Of a DNA stretch of 64,000 bases, positions 33,941 to 42,035 are shown one piece after another. Position numbers and translations under genes: made by a program. Position 1 is the first letter of the stretch. Every line of letters begins with the position of its first letter. Origin of the DNA: CAVRIA01 sp963721115 (GTDB lineage: Bacteria; Desulfobacterota; Binatia; HRBIN30; CADEER01); assembly GCA_963721115.1 (NCBI GenBank), contig CAVRIA010000006.1, positions 1,054,001-1,118,000 of the forward strand. Direction: 5' to 3'. The notes beneath the pieces are model-generated. The model ran no database searches and had not been told where the DNA came from. It saw nothing but the letters and a program-made list of their open reading frames with translations.

Positions 33941-34275
33941 TCTCTTCGGTTCGGCGAGACCGGAACCCCGTGGCACGGCCACCATCGGCCCATCGGCGAA
34001 CAGACTGGGCGTACTTCGGTAGGCGTCGCCGTAGTGGTCGACAGGAAAGCGGCAAGCCTCACTCGGATCCCCACGCGGTTTTTCTAGTTCAGGGGCGGGG
34101 CCGAAGAACGACTTCCTCGTGGACCGGAGCCCGCGGGGGTTTCCCGTCTGGGGGCCATAAGTTGCGTTGGGGCCGCGGGAGGGTCGGATGGTGGCTGTTT
34201 GGCGGGACTCCCGAAACGCCTCCAACAGTGCGCTATATACGCGAGTAGGTACCTACCTGCCGTGACGAGGTGGCG
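33941..34275 (+). promoter_or_regulatory. Spacer with TATATA box and 12-bp palindrome before EF-hand gene
   Basis: This 335-bp stretch has no gene. Near its right end CTATATAC (34233-34240) looks like a -10 box and is followed at 34245-34256 by the perfect palindrome GTAGGTACCTAC. The position directly downstream of the presumed start site, 20 bp before the ATG of the secreted EF-hand gene, would suit an operator. A regulator is not known. Confidence 0.4.
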
Positions 34276-35280
34276 ATGATGTCGAAATTCGGGGCCTGGG
34301 TCTTGTTCATGTCGCTTTTGACGGCCGCAAGGTCGACTCGTGCCGCCATCCACTGCGTCGGCGACTGCGACTCGAATGATGCCGTCACGATCGACGAGCT
34401 TGTTCGCGGCGTGAGAATTGCCTTGGGCCGGGAGCCAGTATCGGCCTGCCGCGCCCTCGATCGGGACGGGGACGGCGTGGTGGCGATCGCCGAGGTGATT
34501 GCGGCGGTCGAGAACGAGCTCGAAGGCTGCCATGCGACTCCGACAGCGTCGATCACGCCCTCGTACTCCCCGACGCCGAAGCCAGGGGAGTGCGGCGAAG
34601 TGTGCGATGGGCGGTTTTGCGGTCAGCAGAAGTGCGGCGAGCGACCGTTCTTCGGGCCTGTGTTCGGCACGGCCTTGTGTATCGGCGAAACTCAGAATGG
34701 TTGCGCATGCAAGCTGCACGAGTGTGACCAGTGTGGCAACGGTTTCGTCGACGGCGATGAAGAGTGCGACGTGCAGGACTCGCTCGGCGGCATGGGGTGT
34801 GCGGTCAATTGCACCAACGAAAGGGAGGTGGTGGGAAGAATCTCAAATCTCGTCCTCGAGCAATATCGCGATCGTTCGTTCGTGGGCGACATGGCGCTTT
34901 ACGTGGGCAAAGTCAGGAATCCTCCCCCGCCGCCATGTGTGCCGGCAGTCGTTCGAAGCTTTCGAGGGGAACCATCGTGTGTGGCTGAAACGTGCCTCTG
35001 TGTGGAAGCGCAGGTCGATCCAGACTCGTATGGAGTCGGCAACGCCGGCCTGGCGAAGCTCGGGTGTTCGGGGACATTGCAGGACATAGAAGGAATTGCC
35101 ACGCTCGAGGTATGGACGGCCGAGGCGGGAGGATACGGCAACGACCACCTGCCCTGTACGGAAGATGACCCGGGACGCGATGGCGCCCAGCGATTGGTAA
35201 CGGCGCCGTTTCACGCAGCGATCGATCTCTGCGGTGGCAGCTGCGCGGGGCGAGGCGCCGGAGGAGGCGCCTCGCCATGA
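34276..35280 (+). CDS. Secreted protein with N-terminal EF-hand pair and Cys-rich domain
   Basis: The 334-residue protein has a signal peptide (about 1-24, ending RAAIH). The dockerin-like pair directly follows (CVGDCDSNDAVTIDELVRGVRIALG and DRDGDGVVAIAEVIAAVENELEGC) at residues 27-85. A TPTAS/PSYSPTPKP linker then leads to a cysteine-rich region with CGNGFVDGDEECDVQDS near 158-174 that resembles the DUF4215/Myxo disulfide repeat. Here the Ca module is N-terminal, unlike the two other EF-hand proteins in the window. ATG 34276 follows GAGG; GTG 34270 and ATG 34279 are alternatives. Extracellular, function unknown. Confidence 0.72.
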   Translation: MMSKFGAWVLFMSLLTAARSTRAAIHCVGDCDSNDAVTIDELVRGVRIALGREPVSACRALDRDGDGVVAIAEVIAAVENELEGCHATPTASITPSYSPTPKPGECGEVCDGRFCGQQKCGERPFFGPVFGTALCIGETQNGCACKLHECDQCGNGFVDGDEECDVQDSLGGMGCAVNCTNEREVVGRISNLVLEQYRDRSFVGDMALYVGKVRNPPPPPCVPAVVRSFRGEPSCVAETCLCVEAQVDPDSYGVGNAGLAKLGCSGTLQDIEGIATLEVWTAEAGGYGNDHLPCTEDDPGRDGAQRLVTAPFHAAIDLCGGSCAGRGAGGGASP

Positions 35281-35329
35281 CGGGGAGCGGAGGTTCGATC
35301 TCAGGGGCGAAGCGACCAGCCCTCGTGCC

Positions 35330-36025
35330 TCATCCCTTCCCGAACGCCTCGCGCAGCTCGACTCCGGCCACGCCGCCGCTGGCGATGCCGAGGCGGAGCG
35401 GACCGAGGCGCCGCAGTCCGAGAACGGCGGCGCCGAAGAAGAGGACGTTGAGGCCGCCCAGCACCCAGAAGGCGGCCAGGCAGATCGATTCGCTCAAGGG
35501 CAGGGAAGGGGCGGCGATGCGGCCCACCAGCCACGCCGCCAGGGGCGAGCCGACCGTTCCCGACAGGTGAAACGCAATCCGCGCCGCTCGCGGAGCCGCC
35601 AGATAGGTGCCGTAGCGCATCTTGAAGCGCGGCTCGCCGCTGCGCAGGTAGGCGTAGTCATAGCGGACGCCGACCGCGAGCCCGACCGCGATCTTCACCA
35701 GCGGCTCGAAGGTGGTGATCCAGAGCGCCCCGGCCAGCACCACTGCGGCATCGGAGCCCAGCCGGAGGCCGGCGGCGAGGAGTATGCCGCCGACGGAGGT
35801 CGCCGCCACCTCCAATGCTACGCCGGTACCGACCGAAACCGCGCGCGGCCCGGCGCGGCGATGGACCTTCTCGCTGACGCGGCTGACGTCGGCCGCCAGC
35901 GCCCGGCGCTCGCCGCGTGGCCGCCGCCGCGCCTGCCGGAGGAGCCGCTCCCACGGCCCGGGCCGGTAGAGGCCTGCGTCGAGGGCGTGCTCGATGGCCT
36001 CGAGCTCGGCACGAAGGTCTTCCAT
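35330..36025 (-). CDS. Hypothetical integral membrane protein
   Basis: The 231-residue protein begins MEDLRAELEAIEHALDAGLYRPGPWERLL, a soluble helical stretch to residue about 55, followed by about five hydrophobic spans (62-80, 87-110, 145-165, 165-185, 190-210). No recognised family motif was found. The ATG is well placed but the ribosome site is weak. It is convergent with the preceding EF-hand gene and divergent from the phosphorylase gene. Confidence 0.6.
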   Translation of the reverse strand: MEDLRAELEAIEHALDAGLYRPGPWERLLRQARRRPRGERRALAADVSRVSEKVHRRAGPRAVSVGTGVALEVAATSVGGILLAAGLRLGSDAAVVLAGALWITTFEPLVKIAVGLAVGVRYDYAYLRSGEPRFKMRYGTYLAAPRAARIAFHLSGTVGSPLAAWLVGRIAAPSLPLSESICLAAFWVLGGLNVLFFGAAVLGLRRLGPLRLGIASGGVAGVELREAFGKG

Positions 36026-36359
36026 GGTCTGCCTGTTCGCCAGTCAATGCGGACCAAGGGCCTCGATGTAGGTCCCACGTATCCCTTATCGGAGCGGGTC
36101 TGGGATGGAAAGGGCCGCATCCCTGGCGACGATAGCCAAGTCGGCGCCATTCCCGCCGAGATCCTGGCCGGGTCCCGCTTGGACCAGAGCCCGCGATCGA
36201 TTGCCCATCCATTGAGCGTTCTACGTCCGAGCGGTGCACCTCACGTGGGCATCGAGAGAAGGTACGCGGTTCGGAAATCGTTCGAGGCAGCGGGCGAGGC
36301 CTGGGCACGCAATTTGCCTCTCCGCGGTATTCGAACTGTTACAACTGCGTCCGTTGCGA
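36026..36359. other. Intergenic, divergent promoter region
   Basis: The 334 bp between the divergent membrane-protein and glucan-phosphorylase genes. No family-like ORF and no clear -35/-10 pair were found for either gene. Confidence 0.35.
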
Positions 36360-38566
36360 ATGTCGTGGAAGCGTGAGTTGGCCATATTGAGTCCCGGCGG
36401 GTCGGCCGGTGTGCGCGAGGCCGCGGGCGGCCTGCCGGGCGAGGAGCTCAGGGAGCACCTGCGGGCCCTGGCCTCGAACCTGTGGTGGACGTGGAACCCC
36501 GACGTCGTGAACATCTTTCGCGACCTCGACCCCGTCCGCTGGCGCGAGCTCGATCACAACCCCGTCGTTCTCCTGAATGAGCTGACGCCCGAGCGCATCG
36601 ATGCCCGCGCCCGCGAGCTCGCGCTGCACAGCCGAATCCATCAGGCGCACCGGCGGCTGCAGGAGTATCTCCGCCCCGGGGCGACTTGGGGCGACGTTCA
36701 TGCCGGCGTGTTGCTGGGCAGGCGGGTGGCCTACTTCTCGGCCGAGTTCGGGCTGCACGAGTCGATGCCCATCTACTCGGGCGGCCTCGGGGTGCTCGCC
36801 GGTGATCACGTCAAGAGCGCTTCGGATCTCGGGGTGCCCCTGATCGGTATCGGTCTGCTGTACTCGCAAGGCTACTTCGTTCAGCACCTCGATCGCTCCG
36901 GCTGGCAGCAGGAGAACTACGTCGACGTCGACGTCGATCGACTCCCGCTGAGCCGCGTATGCGGTGCCGACGGGCAGCCGCTGGCGGTCGAGATCGAGAC
37001 CCGCGGCGGTAGCCTCGCCGCCCGGGTGTGGCGTCTGGCCGCCGGACGCGTCGTCCTGTTCCTGCTCGATCCCGACTGCGAGGGCAACGCCCCCGAGGAG
37101 CGCAAGCTCATGGCGCGCCTCTACGGAGGAGACGCCGGCACCCGCATCCGGCAGGAGCTGCTGTTGGGCGTCGGCGGTGTCCGCGCCCTGCACGCGCTCG
37201 GCGTCACGCCGGGCGTCCTGCATCTGAACGAGGGCCACAGCGCCTTCGCGATCCTCGAGCTGGTGCGCCTGCAGATGGCGACCAATGCCCTCTCCTTCGA
37301 AGAGGCGGCGCGCGCCGTGGCGGAGATGACCTGCTTCACCACGCACACGCCGGTCGCCGCCGGTCACGACCGGTTTCCCCCGACCTCGTGGAGGAGTACC
37401 TGGGGCCGCTGCGCGACGCCTGCGGACTCTCTCAGGATCACCTTCTCGCTCTTGGGCGGATCGAGCCGCAGAATCCGTCGGAGGAGTTCTGCATGACCGT
37501 TCTGGCCCTCAAGCTGAGCCGCTACGCCAATGGGGTCTCGGCGCTGCACGGCGGCGTCAGCCGGCGCATGTGGAACGGCCTCTGGCCCGAACGGCCCGCG
37601 CACGAGGTCCCGATCGGGCACGTGACGAACGGTGTCCACGTGCACTCGTGGCTCGCTCCCCAGATGCGGGGGCTGTACGACCGGCACATGGGGGCGGGCT
37701 GGGTCGAGCGCAGCGGACAGCCCGAGGTCTGGGCTGGCGTCCACGCCATCGACGACGGCGAGCTGTGGGAGACGCACCAGGTGCTGAAGGCTCGCCTGCT
37801 CGATTTCGTCCGGCGACGAACCGTTCGCCAGCTCGCCCGCAACGACGAATCGGAGGAGAGCATCGAGGCGGCGCGCCGCGCGCTGGACCTCGAGGTGCTC
37901 ACGATCGGCTTCGCCCGGCGCTTCGCCACCTACAAGCGGGCGACACTCCTGCTGCAGCAGTTGGAGAGGTTGCGGCCGCTCCTGCAGCATCCGTTCACGC
38001 CGATTCAGCTGATCTTCGCCGGCAAGGCGCACCCGCGCGATGACGCCGGGAAGCGTCTGTTGCGGGAGATCGCCGATCTGGCGCGTTCCCCCGGGTTCGC
38101 CGGCCGCCTGGTGTTCCTCGAGGACTACGACATCAACGTCGGCCGGCACCTCGTCGAGGGCGTCGACCTGTGGCTGAACACGCCCCGGCGACCCTTCGAG
38201 GCATCCGGGACCAGCGGCCAGAAGGTGGTCCTGAACGGCGGGCTCAATCTCTCGGTGCTCGACGGCTGGTGGGCGGAGGCATACGACGGCCTGAACGGAT
38301 TCGCGATCGGGAACGGGGCGACGCACGCGGATCCGGGCGTCCAGGATCGCCGCGACGCCGCCGACCTCTACGGCGCGCTGGAGGGGCAAGTCGTTCCCCT
38401 CTACTACCAGCGCGATCCCGACGGCCTGCCCCGCGCCTGGATCGCGCGCATGAAACGCGCCATCCGAACCCTCGGCTGGCGCTTCAACGCCGACCGCATG
38501 GTCATGGACTACGTGCGCCACTGCTATCTTCCGGCCGCGGGCGGCATCTCCTGCCGCATGCCCTGA
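36360..38566 (+). CDS. Alpha-glucan phosphorylase (GT35), one-base frameshift
   Basis: The joined product of about 735 residues belongs to the alpha-glucan family phosphorylases, which release glucose-1-phosphate from glycogen or maltodextrin. The first frame contains ALASNLWWTWNPDVVNIFRDLDP, AYFSAEFGLHESMPIYSGGLGVLAGDH, VLHLNEGHSAFAILE and CFTTHTPVAAGHDRF. The second frame (from about 37376, PDLVEEYLGPLRD) has SALHGGVSRRMWNGLWP, GHVTNGVH, IGFARRFATYKRA and the PLP-site segment PFEASGTSGQK. The break lies in a run of five C at 37377-37381; adding one C restores the frame. Start ATG 36360 has no obvious ribosome site. A homopolymer sequencing error is the likeliest cause. Confidence 0.85.
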
Positions 38567-38681
38567 GGGGAGAAGGGCGAGGGGGACCGCAAAATCCGAT
38601 GCGCTGCGCGATTTCCGTCCACGCCCCGTCCATTGCCGCCGCCCCGTACCCTTTGCCTCCGAACACGTCGGCGCCGCTTCC

Positions 38682-39035
38682 GTGCTCGGCGTCGTGGTGG
38701 TCCCGCTGGTCGCGCTACTGAGCAGCGCCGGCGACGCCCTTCCCCGGGACGTCGTTTCCTACGATCGCCTCGTCGCCTCCGACCCTCTCGGCGAGCCGGC
38801 TGCGGTCGATCCGGACCGGCCGGCAACTATCGCGTACACCTCGGGGACGACTGCGGATACGAAAGGCGTCGTCCATACTCATCGCAGCTTCCTGGCGAAG
38901 ATCCGCCAGCTCGCGGCCATTCAGCTCGCCGGCGCGCCGGCGTCCCAAACATCCGCGAGATGGACCGCGACCATCGAGAGCACCCCCGACGAGCGCATCC
39001 TGAGCTGGGACAACGCGCGGTTGGGAAAGGTCTGA
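38682..39035 (+). pseudogene. Internal fragment of an AMP-forming acyl-CoA ligase
   Basis: The frame reads VVSYDRLVASDPLGEP and then the AMP-binding P-loop PATIAYTSGTTADTKGVVHTH, followed by RSFLAKIRQLAA. This is the A3 motif region of acyl-CoA synthetases/adenylating enzymes. The N-terminal 150 and C-terminal 350 residues of a normal enzyme are missing, and the trailing sequence (SARWTATIESTPDERILSWD) is unrelated. It is a decayed remnant between the phosphorylase gene and the dcw promoter. The rest of 38567-39169 shows no gene. Confidence 0.65.
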
Positions 39036-39169
39036 CGGGCCGCCCCGCCGAGACTTGCCGGCCTCCTCCCTGTCCGGAACGGTACGCGCCGAGCCGCTGG
39101 CACCCCGCTCAGGTGATGCAGTCGAACGTAGTTTCCGTGAGGAAAACTTGCGCTCGAAAAAACTTTCTC

Positions 39170-39230
39170 TTGACAGTGGAACCTAGACGGCGGTATGGGG
39201 CGAGGTGGGTAAACGTGGGTGGATGTGTCT
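39170..39230 (+). promoter_or_regulatory. dcw promoter with MraZ-type TGGGN operator array
   Basis: TTGACA (39170-39175) and a TATGGG-type -10 (39194-39199) frame the start of the dcw operon. TGGGG (39196-39200), TGGGT (39206-39210) and TGGGT (39216-39220) are spaced exactly 10 bp apart, with a degenerate TGTCT at the next step (39226). In E. coli and other bacteria MraZ binds such TGGGN-N5 direct repeats to repress its own operon. Here the first box overlaps the -10, so autorepression is expected. Confidence 0.8.
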
Positions 39231-39270
39231 AATCTTGGTGGATAGGTGGGGTTCAGGGGGCTGGTGAGCG

Positions 39271-39720
39271 ATGTTTCGTGGCACCTTCGAGCAGCGGATC
39301 GACGAGAAGGGCCGGGTCAATGTGCCGGTCACCTTCCGCGACGTTCTGAAGGGTCCCGACGAGCTGCAGTTGATGGTCACCAATTTCACCGTTCGCAAGG
39401 TCCGCTGTCTGGATGTCTATCCCTATGCCGCCTGGTTGCGCCTGGAAGCTAGACTACAGGATGAAGATCTACCTTCCAACGTCATCGAATTCTTTCAGAA
39501 CTATTACTTCCCCGGGGCCCACGAATGCCAGCTCGATCGACAGGGGCGGCTGCTGATCCCGCCGCGCCTGCGCGATCACGCCCGGCTCGGAAAGGACCTC
39601 GTCTTCACCGGCGTCGGATCGAAGTTCCGCATCTGGGATCGCGATGCCTGGCAGCCGGTTTTCGACGGTGCGGAGGAGAACGTGGATGATCCAAACGTGG
39701 TCTCGACTCTGAGAATCTAA
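39271..39720 (+). CDS. mraZ: Transcriptional regulator MraZ
   Basis: This 149-residue double-AbrB-fold DNA-binding protein is the first gene of the division and cell-wall cluster. The first half has FRGTFEQRIDEKGRVNVPVTFR (residues 2-23) and the second GAHECQLDRQGRLLIPPRLRDHARLGKDLVFTGVGSKFRIWD (about 83-125 in two blocks). Both DExGR-type motifs are intact. It represses or tunes the dcw promoter through the TGGGN boxes upstream. The expected next gene, rsmH, is absent, and ftsL follows after 11 bp. Confidence 0.95.
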   Translation: MFRGTFEQRIDEKGRVNVPVTFRDVLKGPDELQLMVTNFTVRKVRCLDVYPYAAWLRLEARLQDEDLPSNVIEFFQNYYFPGAHECQLDRQGRLLIPPRLRDHARLGKDLVFTGVGSKFRIWDRDAWQPVFDGAEENVDDPNVVSTLRI

Positions 39721-39731
39721 AGGAAACAGGC

Positions 39732-40106
39732 ATGGTACCCGCTTCCTTCGCGCGACCAGCGACCGCTCCGATTACCCGCGTCGAAACCGCGGGTGGAGGA
39801 GTGCGGTGGTGGCCGGCCAACGTGCCGGGCGCCGTCCGGGCCGAGTTGCGCGCCTTGGTGGTGTGGGGTGGTCTGCTTGGCGTGCTGGGCGTGTCGCTGT
39901 TGCTCGGCTACGTCTGGGTGCGGATCAAGGTGGTGGACGCTGGGTACCGTCTGTCGGTGACGCGGCAGCTCGTGGAGCGGTTGGAGCAGGAGGGGCGGGA
40001 ACTCGCAGTTCGGGCTGCCGCAGCCGATGGACGACTGGAGGAAAGGTCGGCGCAGCGCCTCGGCATGCGCCGGCCGGGGCGCGAGGAAGAGGAGCTGCTG
40101 CCGTGA
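39732..40106 (+). CDS. ftsL: Cell division protein FtsL-like
   Basis: This 124-residue bitopic protein has a cytoplasmic N-terminus (1-42), one membrane span (about 43-64, LVVWGGLLGVLGVSLLLGYVWV), and a short coiled coil (GYRLSVTRQLVERLEQEGRELAVRAA). Sequence identity in FtsL is low, so the call rests on topology, size and its position between mraZ and ftsI. FtsL joins FtsB and FtsQ to activate septal synthesis by FtsWI. Its stop overlaps the ftsI GTG (GTGA). Confidence 0.82.
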   Translation: MVPASFARPATAPITRVETAGGGVRWWPANVPGAVRAELRALVVWGGLLGVLGVSLLLGYVWVRIKVVDAGYRLSVTRQLVERLEQEGRELAVRAAAADGRLEERSAQRLGMRRPGREEEELLP

Positions 40107-42031
40107 GAGGCCCCTCGATGCGGCTGCGCATCGCGGCGACGGCGGGCCTCTTCGTGGCCGTCTTCGCCGTGCTGACGGCGCGCGCCGTACAGCTCACGGT
40201 CGTGCAGGGGGCGGCCCTGCACGAGAGGGCCGATCGCCAGCACTTGCAGAGCGTTCCGATGTTGGCGCGGCGCGGGCCGATCGTCGACCGCAACGGCGAG
40301 CCGCTGGCATTGACTCGCGAGTCGGCGGCGGTCTTCGTCCGGCCGCAGGAAATCGATCGGAACCCGGAGGTGCTGGGCGCGGTGGCCCGGGTGTTGGACA
40401 TCCCTGCCGACGTGGTCGCCGAGCGCGCTGCGGCCAAGGCGCCGTTCGTGTGGTTGAAGCGCCAGGTGTCCCTGGACCGCTGGGACGATCTGGCGAGGCT
40501 CGGGATCGACGGCATCGGCAGCGAGCAAGCGCGCCAGCGGGTTTATCCGCAGGGCGCCGTTGCGGGACACATTCTGGGATTCACGGGAATCGACGGCCAG
40601 GGCCTGGAGGGCGTCGAGCGCATGCTCGACGCGGATTTGCGGGGCGAGGTGGAGGCCATGGCCGTCGAGCGCGATGCGTGGGGGCGGAGGATTGCGGTGG
40701 ATGGGCAGTGGCGGCCGCTCCCACGCGTCGGCGCCAAAGTCGAGCTCACGATCGATGCGCCATTGCAGCGCGTCGCGGAGACCGAGCTGCAGAAGGCGGT
40801 CGACGAGTTCGGCGCCAAGGCCGGCTCGGTCGTCGTGCTGGTTCCCGACACCGGCGAGGTGCTGGCCATGGCCAACGTCCCGCGCTTCGACCCCAACCGG
40901 TTCCGCGAGGCCTCGCCGAGCCAGTGGCGCAACCGCGCCATCACGGACTGCTACGAGCCGGGGTCGACGTTCAAGGCGGTGCTGGCCGCCGAGGCGCTCG
41001 AGCGCGGCGCGGTCTCGCCGCAAGACAAGATCTTCTGTGAGAACGGCCACTACGCGGTGGGCCGGCGGACGATCCGCGACTCGCATCCGCACGGCGTCCT
41101 CACCTTCGCCGACGTGATCGCCGAGTCGAGCAACATCGGCGCCGCCAAGGTGGCCGAACGGCTGGGCCGCGACGACTTCGGGGCGGCTCTCGAGCGCTTC
41201 GGCTTCGGCCGCCCGACCGGCATCGACCTGCCGGGCGAGGCCTCCGGGCTGGTGCGGCCGACCGACAAGTGGGGCCGAATTCACCTGGTCACGACGGCGT
41301 TTGGACAGGGCATCGCCGTCACCCCGCTGCAGCTGGCGCGCGCCTTCGCCGCCATCGCCAACGGCGGCCGCCTGATGCGCCCCTACGTGGTGCGGCGCGT
41401 CGTCGGCCAGAGCGGTCACGTGCTCGAGGTCAAGCGCCCGCACGTCGACGCGCGCGTCATGTCGCCGCAGACGGCCTCCACCCTGACCGGCATCCTCACC
41501 CGCGTGGTCGAGATGGGCACCGGCAAGCAGGCGCAGATGGAGGGGTTCACGGTGGCCGGGAAGACCGGCACGGCGCAGAAGGTGGACCCCGGCAGCGGGC
41601 GCTACAGCGCCCGCGACCGCGTCGCCTCCTTCGTCGGCTACGTGCCGGCCGAGGATCCGGCCCTGGTGATCCTCGTGGTGATCGACACGCCTCGCAAGGC
41701 CACCTATGGCGGCGTGGTCGCGGCGCCGGTATTCAAGCGCATCGCCGAGTACGGGCTCGCCCGGCGCGGCATCCTGCCGCGCGACGTTCCGGCCCCGGAA
41801 CGCCTGCCCGAGCCGGCGCCGCGGGCGCCGCGACCGGTCCCCGACCTGGTCACGGTGGGCGTTCCCAGCTTCCTCGGTCTGAGCATGCGGGAGGCTCTCG
41901 TGCGCGCCCACCGCAGCGGCTGGAAGGTCGAGGTGTCGGGGTCCGGATACGTGGTCGCGCAGGAGCCCCTGCCCGGCGCCCAGGCGGAGGCGCGAGAGAT
42001 CACTCTCACGTTTGGATCGGCCACGTCGTGA
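40103..42031 (+). CDS. ftsI: Septal peptidoglycan transpeptidase FtsI (PBP3) with PASTA domain
   Basis: This 642-residue class B penicillin-binding protein has one N-terminal span (about 6-27), a pedestal domain (RGPIVDRNGEPLALTRESAAVFV) and a transpeptidase domain with SxxK in CYEPGSTFKAV (Ser about 290), SxN in ESSNIGAA and KTG in VAGKTGTAQK. Residues about 578-640 form a single PASTA domain (VTVGVPSFLGLSMREALVRAHRSG). FtsI cross-links septal peptidoglycan with FtsW. The GTG start overlaps ftsL. murE, normally next, is absent, and murF starts 4 bp downstream. Confidence 0.95.
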   Translation: MRGPSMRLRIAATAGLFVAVFAVLTARAVQLTVVQGAALHERADRQHLQSVPMLARRGPIVDRNGEPLALTRESAAVFVRPQEIDRNPEVLGAVARVLDIPADVVAERAAAKAPFVWLKRQVSLDRWDDLARLGIDGIGSEQARQRVYPQGAVAGHILGFTGIDGQGLEGVERMLDADLRGEVEAMAVERDAWGRRIAVDGQWRPLPRVGAKVELTIDAPLQRVAETELQKAVDEFGAKAGSVVVLVPDTGEVLAMANVPRFDPNRFREASPSQWRNRAITDCYEPGSTFKAVLAAEALERGAVSPQDKIFCENGHYAVGRRTIRDSHPHGVLTFADVIAESSNIGAAKVAERLGRDDFGAALERFGFGRPTGIDLPGEASGLVRPTDKWGRIHLVTTAFGQGIAVTPLQLARAFAAIANGGRLMRPYVVRRVVGQSGHVLEVKRPHVDARVMSPQTASTLTGILTRVVEMGTGKQAQMEGFTVAGKTGTAQKVDPGSGRYSARDRVASFVGYVPAEDPALVILVVIDTPRKATYGGVVAAPVFKRIAEYGLARRGILPRDVPAPERLPEPAPRAPRPVPDLVTVGVPSFLGLSMREALVRAHRSGWKVEVSGSGYVVAQEPLPGAQAEAREITLTFGSATS

Positions 42032-42035
42032 GGCT

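Noticed and set aside
39040..39169. rsmH (mraW) remnant between the ligase fragment and mraZ
   Set aside because: None of the conserved RsmH motifs is seen in any frame; the space is too short for the gene.
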